Below are positions 17,384-25,672 of a DNA stretch of 64,000 bases, piece after piece. The translations under genes were made by a program, and so were the position numbers. How positions within the stretch are numbered: the stretch's first letter is position 1; every line of letters begins with the position of its first letter. The notes beneath the pieces were generated by a model. The model was given only the letters and a program-made list of their open reading frames with translations. It was not told where the DNA came from and made no database searches. The DNA is from Vibrio tubiashii (GTDB lineage Bacteria; Pseudomonadota; Gammaproteobacteria; Enterobacterales; Vibrionaceae): assembly GCA_000775715.1 (NCBI GenBank), contig JRWQ01000007.1:248001-312000 (forward strand), read 5' to 3'.

Positions 17384-19117
17384 CTAGTTTACTTTACAGC
17401 TGAGTTTATTGTTACTTTTGCTGGGTTTAAGCAGGAACAAGCTGAACAGTAAAACGATACTGCCAATTGCAACAAAGATGGATTGTGCAGGGTCGGATAA
17501 GACAAAGCCAGTGATAATCAATAAGACACCCGCTGAAGCCGTCAAGCCCCCTACATACATACCTTGCTTATGATTAATTGGTGACTGCTCATGTTGACTG
17601 ACTTGAGTGGCTAATTTCTCGTTGAGTACTGCTCGGCTTTGGAGTACCGACATAGGCTCTCTAGCATAAAATAAGCGAGTTAACAGGAAGAATCCTCCCG
17701 TCACGATGAGATGAACAGTTAATGTCGCAACGACGGTTAAATCTTTACTTTCACGTGAGGTCAACGGCGTTGATGAGAGCCAGTTTGGATCGAAGATAAA
17801 CAGCATGAACAGAGATACCAGACAGCCGACTATAACCGTTGCCCAGCCTGACCAGTTAGGTGTTTTGAGAGTGATCAGTGCCAATAAAGAAGGAATGTTG
17901 ACTGGCATCTGAATAAAGGCGGCAAACATTATCATCAACTCAAATAAGCTGTACGATTCGATCGAGGCAAGTAATAACGCCGTCCCCGTAGCCAAAGCGC
18001 CAGACAATAGCGTCGCGATTTTTCCGATCATTAATTGCTCACGGCCGCTGGCATTTGGTTTGAACCACACTTGATAGAGACTTTTTACTACGATACCTGC
18101 GTTGCGGTTATGCGCGCTAGAAAGTGGGGCAATGGTTGCTGCCACCAGTGCGACCATTACTAGTCCAAGTAAGCCTTGTGGCATGTAATGCTGAATATAG
18201 TAAAGGTAAGCGGCATTATTCGAATTTTGCTCGAGTGCAGGGTAGACCGTAAACAAATCTACAGGTTGAGAAGCGACAAACCACGCAGGCATAAACCAAA
18301 GGATCGGCGCACCAACAAACAATATGCCCGCGACAAAGGCAGCTTTAGTGGCATCTTTATCATTTGCCGTTGTGAGAAAGCGATAGCAACTCAATGTATG
18401 GTTGTTACTCATTGTTTGCTGCAGCAACATCGCAATTGCCCACATCACAAATAGCGATGGCACATTGATACCAGCGCCATAAATGGGTGATATATGTTCG
18501 AACACTTGGCTTGGGGATTCGAAGCGCTGCAAAGCGGTGTAGCCAACCACTAAAGTAATCGCTATCAATAAAACAAGTTGGATAACGTTGGTGACAGATA
18601 CTGTCCACGCGCCCCCACTTACCGCGATGAGAGTGACAATCACACCCATCGCAACAATGGTCGTCGTGACATTAATAGCAAATACGGCAGACAAGAAGGA
18701 CGCCAAGCCATTCATCCAGATTGCGCACGCAATGAGGGTGATTGGGAAGCTCAATAGCGTGAACAGTTGCTCAGAGGCATGACCAAATCGTGCACGAATG
18801 ACTTCCATGGCAGTTTCTACGCGCAGTCGTCGGTAGCGACGGGCAAAAAATGCAGCAGCGACAAAGAAACCCAGGGCATTACCCCAAAAGATAAATAGTA
18901 CGCTGACCCCATCTTCATAGGCTTTGGCGGCTGCCCCCGTGAACGTCCAAGCAGAGAACTGCGTCATAAATGCAGTGGCACCGGCCATCCACCACATCAT
19001 GGAGCCACCCCCTTGTATGAACTCAGTTGAAGAGTTGGAAAATCGGCGAAATAGCCACGCTGCTATTCCGATAAAAAGTAGATAGATCACTACAATAGTC
19101 AAATCCAATAAAGTCAT
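17384..19117 (-). CDS. sodium/solute symporter (SSS family), probable oligogalacturonide or uronate importer
   Basis: A 577-residue inner-membrane protein of the SSS family with about 13 to 14 hydrophobic segments. The first helices contain GATAFMTQFSAWTFTGAAAK, nearly the same as in the second symporter at 22467, so the two are paralogs. Members of this clade in vibrios (for example the Toa proteins of alginate loci, from memory) import unsaturated uronate mono- or oligomers with sodium. Here the substrate is inferred from context: a KdgR-type operator lies 22 bases upstream and the gene is divergent from kdgM. It has its own terminator. Which of the two symporters takes dimers and which monomers cannot be told. 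Confidence 0.88.
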   Translation of the reverse strand: MTLLDLTIVVIYLLFIGIAAWLFRRFSNSSTEFIQGGGSMMWWMAGATAFMTQFSAWTFTGAAAKAYEDGVSVLFIFWGNALGFFVAAAFFARRYRRLRVETAMEVIRARFGHASEQLFTLLSFPITLIACAIWMNGLASFLSAVFAINVTTTIVAMGVIVTLIAVSGGAWTVSVTNVIQLVLLIAITLVVGYTALQRFESPSQVFEHISPIYGAGINVPSLFVMWAIAMLLQQTMSNNHTLSCYRFLTTANDKDATKAAFVAGILFVGAPILWFMPAWFVASQPVDLFTVYPALEQNSNNAAYLYYIQHYMPQGLLGLVMVALVAATIAPLSSAHNRNAGIVVKSLYQVWFKPNASGREQLMIGKIATLLSGALATGTALLLASIESYSLFELMIMFAAFIQMPVNIPSLLALITLKTPNWSGWATVIVGCLVSLFMLFIFDPNWLSSTPLTSRESKDLTVVATLTVHLIVTGGFFLLTRLFYAREPMSVLQSRAVLNEKLATQVSQHEQSPINHKQGMYVGGLTASAGVLLIITGFVLSDPAQSIFVAIGSIVLLFSLFLLKPSKSNNKLSCKVN

Positions 19118-19138
19118 GTGCTATAGCTCACGTAAAAA

Positions 19139-19155
19139 TTAAAACACTGTTTTAA
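19139..19155. promoter_or_regulatory. KdgR operator of the leftward symporter
   Basis: TTAAAACACTGTTTTAA is palindromic apart from its centre base and lies 22 bases upstream of the symporter ATG, in the 130-bp region shared with divergent kdgM. Confidence 0.78.
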
Positions 19156-19229
19156 AGATCACAAAATTAACTGATAGAAATTTCACCAGTCCCACGTAGA
19201 GTTTATATTAAAACAGGATTTGATATAAA

Positions 19230-19246
19230 TTAAAATGGTGTTTCAA
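19230..19246. promoter_or_regulatory. KdgR operator abutting the kdgM start codon
   Basis: TTAAAATGGTGTTTCAA ends one base before the kdgM ATG, so the operator overlaps the ribosome-binding region. A weaker second copy, TTAAAACAGGATTTGAT, lies at 19208-19224 next to a possible -10 element (TATATT, 19204-19209). Confidence 0.75.
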
Positions 19247-19247
19247 T

Positions 19248-19946
19248 ATGAAAAATAGATACCTTTCTGCTGCGATTCTACTTGCAATGACTTCTGGCTT
19301 AGCATCCGCAGCGTCGATCAACCTTCGTCATGAATACATGCCAGACCGTGAAGGTGACCAACATCGCGATCGTATTACCGTTGCCCATCGTTTTGACAAT
19401 GGTATTGGCTTCTCTGTTGAAGCTAAATGGCGTCATGAGGATGACAAATTCCTGCAAAACATGAAGAGTGGCGGTCATGAAGTTGGTGCAAGTTACAACT
19501 ATAAATTGTCTGATAACCTTACACTGCAGCCATCCTATGCAGCGGATGTGTCGAGTACTAAAACTGTACACAAATTCAGCCTACGTGGTTCAACCAAATT
19601 AACCGATAATTGGGGCGCGTCATTGCGTTATCGTTACGGCTGGGATCGACCAGCAGATGGTAGCGATGATAAAGGCTACCACCAGTGGAACCTTGTCACT
19701 GACTACAGCCTTGCTTGGGGTAAAGTCGGTGTTGATTTTGAATACAAAGATTTAGAAAGCGGTCAAAACGGTTGGAAAGGCCGCAGCGAAGATCACTTAG
19801 TGAACTTCTTTGCTGAATACAATCAATTAGAAAGCGGTTGGATTCCTTTTGTTGAAGTCGGTGCTCTGACGTTCGACAAAGACAATGATAAGTACAAAGA
19901 CGATTACTCTGTTCGTTACCGTTTTGGTGTGAAGTACAACTTCTAA
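19248..19946 (+). CDS. kdgM: KdgM-family oligogalacturonate-specific porin
   Basis: A 232-residue outer-membrane beta-barrel. The first 21 residues are a signal peptide ending ASA. The mature part has alternating amphipathic strands rich in Tyr, Trp and charged residues (SLRYRYGWDRP, DFEYKDLESG) and ends with the aromatic terminus KYNF used for barrel insertion. KdgM porins are small monomeric channels for acidic oligosaccharides. The gene lies 17 bases upstream of the PL9 lyase, so both are made together. Its operator sits against the start codon. Family fit and context are both good. Confidence 0.92.
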   Translation: MKNRYLSAAILLAMTSGLASAASINLRHEYMPDREGDQHRDRITVAHRFDNGIGFSVEAKWRHEDDKFLQNMKSGGHEVGASYNYKLSDNLTLQPSYAADVSSTKTVHKFSLRGSTKLTDNWGASLRYRYGWDRPADGSDDKGYHQWNLVTDYSLAWGKVGVDFEYKDLESGQNGWKGRSEDHLVNFFAEYNQLESGWIPFVEVGALTFDKDNDKYKDDYSVRYRFGVKYNF

Positions 19947-19963
19947 ATTTTTGAGGCTATTAC

Positions 19964-22189
19964 ATGAAAAAGCATACTTTAGCACTATGCCTTGCTGCAG
20001 CATTCGCTCCTGCTGCCAACGCAGTAGAGATTAACGTTGAAAACTTGACATGGAAAGCAATCACCTTTGGCCAATCAACGGATATGAACTTCGGCTCAAC
20101 TATTTTGCCCGAGAAAGTGGGCGTTAACCAAGTGACGGTGAATGGTGAGCAAGTAGAAGCAGGCCAACTAATTGATAAGTTTAGCATTGAGAGTCGCGGC
20201 GGTAAGCTGGCGAACTCGCACGAAGGGTTGACGTTTTACTACACTGAGCTGCCAACCGATGTCAATTTTACATTGAGTGCTGATGTGATGTTAGAGCAGT
20301 TAGGTCCTGAAACTGGTGCGACACCAAACCGCCAAGAGGGCGCGGGAATCATGGTTCGTGACATCTTAGGGGCTGAGCGTTTAGTGCCTCAGCCTCAGGG
20401 GCATGAAGAGTTTCCCTCTGCTTCGAACATGGTAATGAACCTGATGCGTTCACATACGCGTACCAATGATGGCATGACCAATTTGAATGCGTCCTATCGC
20501 GAGGGTGTTTATCAACCTTGGGGAACGCCCGGAAACCGCTTGAAACGTTCAGACTATGTTGAAGGTGTACCCTATGGCACATCGGAGACTTATCGTTTGA
20601 CGTTAACGCGTACCGACGAAGGGTTTGTTGTCAGCTATCACAATGGTGAGCAGTTTGTTGAGCAAGCGGTAAAAGGGGCCAACGCTAACATTGTTGAAAT
20701 GCAAGATGCGCAATCACAATATGTCGGTTTCTTTGCATCACGCAATGCGAAAATGAACGTAAGCAATGTTGAACTTGAACTGTCCGCAGCGAATACCGTC
20801 GATGCGCCTAAGTTTGAAGCAAAGCAAGGTGAATTGATCTTCGAAATGGCCTCGGCGACACGTTCTGCAGTCAAAGATTACCCTGTGCAGGCTCGGGCAA
20901 ATTACTCAGGTGAGTTTGAAGTTTTTAAGAATGGTCAGTCTGTCGGCAAACAGATGGTCAGTGCGGGTGAGTTACTTATTCATGTAATTACGCTTAACAG
21001 TGATAACACGGAAGTCACGGTAAAATTCGCGCCAATTGACGGTCCAACGCAAGATGTGCAAAGCAATACATTTAACGTTGAGCTCGTAGCATTGCAAAAC
21101 CCGATGGAGCTGTATGTCGCACCAAACGGTACGAAAAATGGTACTGGTACAAGCGAACGCCCTCTTGATTTAGCGACTGCGGTTGAACTGCTCCCTGCGG
21201 GTGGAACCATCATCCTAAAAAATGGTGATTATCAGGGCACCGTTGTACCTCTTAGTGCCAGCGGTAGTGAAGGTCAAGTGAAGAATCTACGCGCTGAAGG
21301 TGACAAGGTTCGGTTTATTTCTGAGCTGCGTCATGACGCACATTACTGGCATTTTCGTGATATTGAAGTCGCGGGAGCTCAGTTCATTGTCCACGGCAGC
21401 CACAATACGTTTGAGAAAATGGTCACCCATAGTGCACCAGATACGGGCTTTGTGATTACTTCTCCTGAAAACATCGGTCGCGCTTTGTGGGCGAGCCATA
21501 ATCAAGTGATTGATAGTGAAAGCTATAACAATATGGATCCTTCACAGATAAACGCTGACGGCTTTGCAGCTAAGATGCGTATCGGAGATGGCAATACTTT
21601 TATCCGTTGTATTTCTCATCACAACATTGATGATGGTTGGGATCTGTTTAATAAAGTGGAAGATGGTGCAAACGGCGCTGTGACTATCCTAGATTCGATC
21701 GCATTTAATAACGGTAGAACTCTCGATGTCGCAAACAAAGGTGGCACAATCGGTAATGGTTTTAAACTCGGTGGTGAAGGAATTCCGGTTCCGCACGTGG
21801 TTAAGAACAGCTTGTCATTCCACAACAACATGGACGGCTTTACCGACAACTTCAACCCAGGCGCGCTCACGCTAAGCAATAACGTTGCTATCGACAATCG
21901 TCGTTTCAACTATTTGTTCCGTAAGAGTCCTTACACTGGTGAGATAAAGCAAGGCACGTTTACTGATAACGTTTCATACCGCTTCAATATTAACAGCAAG
22001 TACGATGATGTCATTAATAGTGAGCATTCATCAGGTAATGCGCTAGTTGAACAAGGTAAGACTATGCTTAATGGAGAGTCGATTGGTCACAAATCTCTGC
22101 AGGCACTGAAACAAGCATCATCTATCGATGAGAGCTTAGCAATGCCAGGTAGAAGCGAAGCACTACAGCTAAAGCAGCTTACCAACTAG
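19964..22189 (+). CDS. pelX: PL9 exo-pectate lyase (PelX type), periplasmic or secreted
   Basis: A 741-residue polysaccharide lyase acting on polygalacturonate or oligogalacturonides by beta-elimination. Residues 1-20 are a signal peptide ending ANA. About 25-270 look like a concanavalin-type jelly roll and 275-380 an Ig-like sandwich. About 385-741 form the PL9 parallel beta-helix. Calcium ligands are visible as D532 (NADGF) and D556, D557 and D560 (IDDGWDLF), with the same spacing as in Erwinia Pel9A. The probable base is K601 in GNGFKLGG. Erwinia PelX, of similar length, is periplasmic and releases unsaturated dimers, which fits the porin upstream. It is co-transcribed with kdgM and followed by a terminator. 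Exo action is inferred from the PelX resemblance. Confidence 0.9.
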   Translation: MKKHTLALCLAAAFAPAANAVEINVENLTWKAITFGQSTDMNFGSTILPEKVGVNQVTVNGEQVEAGQLIDKFSIESRGGKLANSHEGLTFYYTELPTDVNFTLSADVMLEQLGPETGATPNRQEGAGIMVRDILGAERLVPQPQGHEEFPSASNMVMNLMRSHTRTNDGMTNLNASYREGVYQPWGTPGNRLKRSDYVEGVPYGTSETYRLTLTRTDEGFVVSYHNGEQFVEQAVKGANANIVEMQDAQSQYVGFFASRNAKMNVSNVELELSAANTVDAPKFEAKQGELIFEMASATRSAVKDYPVQARANYSGEFEVFKNGQSVGKQMVSAGELLIHVITLNSDNTEVTVKFAPIDGPTQDVQSNTFNVELVALQNPMELYVAPNGTKNGTGTSERPLDLATAVELLPAGGTIILKNGDYQGTVVPLSASGSEGQVKNLRAEGDKVRFISELRHDAHYWHFRDIEVAGAQFIVHGSHNTFEKMVTHSAPDTGFVITSPENIGRALWASHNQVIDSESYNNMDPSQINADGFAAKMRIGDGNTFIRCISHHNIDDGWDLFNKVEDGANGAVTILDSIAFNNGRTLDVANKGGTIGNGFKLGGEGIPVPHVVKNSLSFHNNMDGFTDNFNPGALTLSNNVAIDNRRFNYLFRKSPYTGEIKQGTFTDNVSYRFNINSKYDDVINSEHSSGNALVEQGKTMLNGESIGHKSLQALKQASSIDESLAMPGRSEALQLKQLTN

Positions 22190-22198
22190 TTGAATTGT

Positions 22199-22220
22199 AA
22201 AGGGCTCTTAGGGGCCCTTT
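22199..22220 (+). terminator. Rho-independent terminator after pelX
   Basis: AAAGGGC (22199-22205) pairs with GCCCTTT (22214-22220) ten bases after the pelX stop. Confidence 0.85.
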
Positions 22221-22425
22221 ATTGTCGAATCATCACACATCGGGTTCTAGCCTTTTCTTACGATCTGCTGCTGACAAAGTCGTTGCGCGAATGGAACTTC
22301 TGCTCTTTCGATTCTTAAGTGTTTTGACAAGTACTCTCGGTTGATCTTGGTCATACTTTTGTAGGAAAATTTAAAAATGAACCATTGTTTTGATTTTGCT
22401 CTCAGTTAAAGTTATTTTTTGAAAA

Positions 22426-22457
22426 TATAATTTATCTAAATTAAAACACCGTTTCGA
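22426..22457 (+). promoter_or_regulatory. promoter and KdgR operator of the second symporter
   Basis: A perfect -10 hexamer TATAAT lies at 22426-22431; no good -35 is visible, suggesting an activator. The operator TTAAAACACCGTTTCGA at 22441-22457 covers the expected transcription start, ten bases before the ATG at 22467, a placement suited to repression by KdgR. Confidence 0.72.
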
Positions 22458-22466
22458 GGTTTCTTT

Positions 22467-24242
22467 ATGGAATTTGATTACATAGTAATAGCAGGTTATT
22501 TTGCCCTTATGGTGGCAATCAGCCTGTTGTTCAAAAAAATGGCAAGTAACAGTACTAGCGATTACTTCCGTGGGGGCGGTAAAATGCTCTGGTGGATGGT
22601 GGGAGCGACTGCCTTCATGACACAGTTCTCAGCGTGGACATTCACTGGTGCTGCTGGTAAAGCGTTCACTGATGGCTTTGCCGTTCTTGCGGTGTTCGTC
22701 GGTAACATGGTTGCTTACGTATGCGCCTACTTCTATTTCGCTCGTCGTTTCCGTCAAATGCGCGTAGATACTCCAACAGAAGGTGTTAAGCGTCGTTTCG
22801 GTTCCACCAACGAGCAGTTTTTTACCTGGGTTATTATTCCACTTAGTGTGATTAACGCGGGTGTATGGCTAAATGGTCTTGGTGTCTTTGCTTCTGCAGT
22901 ATTTAACGCTGACATCATTACCACTATCTATGTCACTGGTGCCGCAGTACTGATAATCTCCTTGCTTTCTGGTGCATGGGGTGTAGTTGCGTCTGACTTT
23001 ATTCAAACTCTGATTGTTGCGGTCATATCTATCGCTTGTGCAATCGTTGCTTTGGTCTACGTGGGCGGCCCGGGTGAAATCGTTAACAAGTTTGATAACG
23101 GTAACGGCTTCTTCGTTGGCCCAGATATGAACTACCCACTACTTCTTGTTGGTTCGTTCTTCTTCTTCATCGTGAAGCAACTTCAATCTATCAATAACAT
23201 GCAAGAGTCTTACCGTTTCCTTAACGCAAAAGATTCAAACAACGCAAGCAAAGCAGCACTACTTGCGCTAGGTATGATGGTGGTGGGTGCAGTTATCTGG
23301 TTCATTCCACCATGGGCGACTAACATCATGGTGCCTGATGCGGCAGATGCATATCCAGCATTGGGTGCGAAGGCTAGCGACGCGGTTTATCTAGTATTCG
23401 CTCGTGAGTTCATGCCTGTTGGTACGGTTGGTCTACTCATGGCGGGCTTGTTTGCTGCAACCATGTCTTCTATGGACTCAGCACTAAACCGTAACTCTGG
23501 TATCTTTGTTCGCAGCTTCTACGCTCCAATTATGCGTAAAGGCCAAGCTACGGATAAAGAGCAGCTACGTGCAGGTCAAATTGCTTGTATTGTAAACGGT
23601 ATCCTAGTTATCTTGATGGCTCAGTTCTTTAACTCACTGAAGCACCTAAGTCTATTTGATCTAATGATGCAAGTGGCAACACTGCTACAATCACCAATCC
23701 TAGTTCCTCTATTCCTAGGTATCCTAATTCGTCGTACACCGAAATGGGCACCATGGGCGACAGTCGTAGTTGGTATGGGTGTATCTTGGTCTGTCGTGAA
23801 CATCTTCACTCCTGCAACGGTAGGTAGCTGGTTCGGTATGGAAAACTTAACAGGTCGTGAGACAGGTGAAATGCGTACTATGATTACTATCGCAGCGCAC
23901 CTAATCTTCACCGCTGGCTTCTTCTGCTTGACAACCCTGTTCTACAAAGAAGAGAAAGACCCATACATTGAAGGCACGAAAGAGTTCTTTAAAGATGTTG
24001 ACACTGAGTGTGTGTCTGAAGAAGGCCAAGATATCGTTGACCGTATGCAACGCAACAAACTGGGCACTCTAGTAATGCTAATGGCGGGTGGTTTGACGCT
24101 GATGGTGTTGATTCCAAACCCATTGTGGGGACGCATGTTGTTCCTTGGATGTGCCGCAACCGTCTTCGCTGTTGGCTATGCGCTCAAAAAGAGCTCCAAG
24201 CTAGATGAAGTGTCAGCAAAGATAGCAACCCCAGCTCAATAA
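22467..24242 (+). CDS. sodium/solute symporter (SSS family), second probable oligogalacturonide importer
   Basis: A 591-residue inner-membrane SSS transporter with about 14 hydrophobic segments and the early motif GATAFMTQFSAWTFTGAAGK shared with its paralog at 17384. Residues near 340 (TMSSMDSALNRNSGIFVRS) form the sodium-site region of the family. It has its own KdgR operator and a GAGG ribosome site, and is followed after a weak attenuator-like hairpin by ogl, which encodes the cytoplasmic lyase for imported dimers and trimers. That pairing makes oligogalacturonides the likeliest substrate. The two paralogs differ most in the linker regions and C-terminus. Confidence 0.9.
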   Translation: MEFDYIVIAGYFALMVAISLLFKKMASNSTSDYFRGGGKMLWWMVGATAFMTQFSAWTFTGAAGKAFTDGFAVLAVFVGNMVAYVCAYFYFARRFRQMRVDTPTEGVKRRFGSTNEQFFTWVIIPLSVINAGVWLNGLGVFASAVFNADIITTIYVTGAAVLIISLLSGAWGVVASDFIQTLIVAVISIACAIVALVYVGGPGEIVNKFDNGNGFFVGPDMNYPLLLVGSFFFFIVKQLQSINNMQESYRFLNAKDSNNASKAALLALGMMVVGAVIWFIPPWATNIMVPDAADAYPALGAKASDAVYLVFAREFMPVGTVGLLMAGLFAATMSSMDSALNRNSGIFVRSFYAPIMRKGQATDKEQLRAGQIACIVNGILVILMAQFFNSLKHLSLFDLMMQVATLLQSPILVPLFLGILIRRTPKWAPWATVVVGMGVSWSVVNIFTPATVGSWFGMENLTGRETGEMRTMITIAAHLIFTAGFFCLTTLFYKEEKDPYIEGTKEFFKDVDTECVSEEGQDIVDRMQRNKLGTLVMLMAGGLTLMVLIPNPLWGRMLFLGCAATVFAVGYALKKSSKLDEVSAKIATPAQ

Positions 24243-24256
24243 TTTAAATGTATTTT

Positions 24257-24281
24257 GGCTGCCTGCTCATAGGCAGCCTTT
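24257..24281 (+). terminator. terminator or attenuator between the symporter and ogl
   Basis: GGCTGCCT (24257-24264) pairs perfectly with AGGCAGCC (24271-24278), followed by TTTTAG. ogl starts 21 bases later with no operator or promoter visible in between, so some read-through is expected. Confidence 0.75.
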
Positions 24282-24301
24282 TAGCTTAGCGGAGATTTAA
24301 T

Positions 24302-25468
24302 ATGGCTAAAGGTGACGTAATTACTCTCAACTTCGAAACGTTTGTTGATAGTGATACTCAAGTGAAGGTGACGCGACTGACTCCTACCGATGTTATTTGC
24401 CACCGTAACTACTTTTACCAAAAATGCTTTACTCAGGATGGACAAAAGCTATTATTTGCAGGTGATTTTGATGGAAACCGCAACTACTACCTGTTAAACC
24501 TTGAAACGCAAAAAGCTGTTCAACTGACTGAAGGCACTGGTGATAACACCTTTGGCGGTTTTATCTCGACTGATGACAGTGCATTCTTCTATGTGAAGAA
24601 TGAGCTAGACCTAATCAAAGTGGACCTAGAAACGCTTGAAGAGACAGTGGTCTACACCGTTGATACAGAGTGGAAAGGTTACGGTACTTGGGTTGCAAAC
24701 TCTGACTGTACAAAGCTTGTGGGTATTGAAATTCTTAAGAGTGATTGGCAGCCGCTGACATCTTGGGAAAAATTTGCCGAGTTTTATCACACCAATCCAA
24801 CTTGTCGTTTAATTAAAGTTGATATCCAAACGGGGGAGTTGGAAGTCGTGCACCAAGATAACGCATGGCTAGGTCACCCAATCTACCGTCCATTTGATGA
24901 CTCGACCGTTGGATTTTGTCATGAAGGTCCACACGATCTTGTTGATGCACGTATGTGGTTGGTTAATGAAGATGGTAGTAACGTGCGTAAGATCAAAGAG
25001 CACGCTGAAGGTGAATCATGTACACATGAATTCTGGATCCCTGATGGCAGCGCAATGGCTTACGTTTCTTACTTCAAAGGCCAGACGGATCGTGTGATCT
25101 ATAAAGCGAACCCAGAAACATTGGAAAATGAAGAAGTGATGGTTATGCCGCCATGCTCGCACCTAATGAGTAACTTTGATGGTTCTCTAATGGTTGGTGA
25201 CGGCTGTGATGCGCCAGTTGACGTTGCTGATGCAAGTGGCTATGACATTGAGAATGACCCATTCCTTTATGTATTGAATACTAAAGCAAAATCAGCGCAA
25301 AAACTGTGTAAGCACAACACCTCTTGGGAAGTGTTGGATGGTGATCGTCAAATTACTCACCCACATCCATCATTCACCCCTAATGATGATGGTGTATTGT
25401 TTACTAGTGACTTTGAAGGTGTTCCCGCGATCTATATTGCAGAAGTACCAGAGTCATACAAATATTAA
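24302..25468 (+). CDS. ogl: oligogalacturonate lyase (PL22)
   Basis: A 388-residue cytoplasmic seven-bladed beta-propeller lyase that degrades short oligogalacturonides to unsaturated monomers. No signal peptide is present, as expected. The catalytic base and manganese ligands recalled from the Yersinia enzyme fall at exactly the same numbers here: H242 (THEFW), H287, Q350, H353 and H355 (QITHPHPSF). The start has GGAG at suitable distance. Positioned directly after a symporter gene, it should act on the imported products. KdgF and SpiX take its product further. Confidence 0.96.
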   Translation: MAKGDVITLNFETFVDSDTQVKVTRLTPTDVICHRNYFYQKCFTQDGQKLLFAGDFDGNRNYYLLNLETQKAVQLTEGTGDNTFGGFISTDDSAFFYVKNELDLIKVDLETLEETVVYTVDTEWKGYGTWVANSDCTKLVGIEILKSDWQPLTSWEKFAEFYHTNPTCRLIKVDIQTGELEVVHQDNAWLGHPIYRPFDDSTVGFCHEGPHDLVDARMWLVNEDGSNVRKIKEHAEGESCTHEFWIPDGSAMAYVSYFKGQTDRVIYKANPETLENEEVMVMPPCSHLMSNFDGSLMVGDGCDAPVDVADASGYDIENDPFLYVLNTKAKSAQKLCKHNTSWEVLDGDRQITHPHPSFTPNDDGVLFTSDFEGVPAIYIAEVPESYKY

Positions 25469-25570
25469 TTAATTGAGCGCTTTGTTCAAAACCTTCCAAC
25501 TAACGCTCTGTTGGCAGCGTAGAGATAAGCAAGGTCAGTTGACCGAGCACACTGATTAGAAACAATAGGG

Positions 25571-25590
25571 AACCTATTTTTAGGTTTCCT
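25571..25590 (+). terminator. weak terminator after ogl
   Basis: AACCTA/TAGGTT stem with a TTTT loop, about 100 bases after the ogl stop, followed by TCCTATT. The stem is short. Confidence 0.45.
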
Positions 25591-25637
25591 ATTATCTAGG
25601 TTAATATAAAGATTTATGCACATGAGTTGTTAGCCAT

Positions 25638-25666
25638 AGAAAAGGGGCTAAATCAGCTCCTTTTCT
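25638..25666 (-). terminator. terminator of the fhu operon
   Basis: A 12-bp stem (AGAAAAGGGGCT with AGCTCCTTTTCT, one G-T pair) directly after the fhuB stop, T-rich on both strands and so possibly bidirectional with ogl. Confidence 0.8.
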
Positions 25667-25672
25667 ACCTGC

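Noticed and set aside
19149..19164. CRP site overlapping the symporter/kdgM operator
   Set aside because: One half (TGTGA on the minus strand) is good but the other matches only three of five bases, and the site overlaps the better-supported KdgR operator.
19964..22189. Alginate lyase or chondroitinase-B (PL6) identity for the beta-helix lyase
   Set aside because: The calcium-site pattern NADGF and DDGWDL with exact spacing, and the galacturonate-specific partners ogl, kdgM and kduD, fit PL9 pectate lyase instead.
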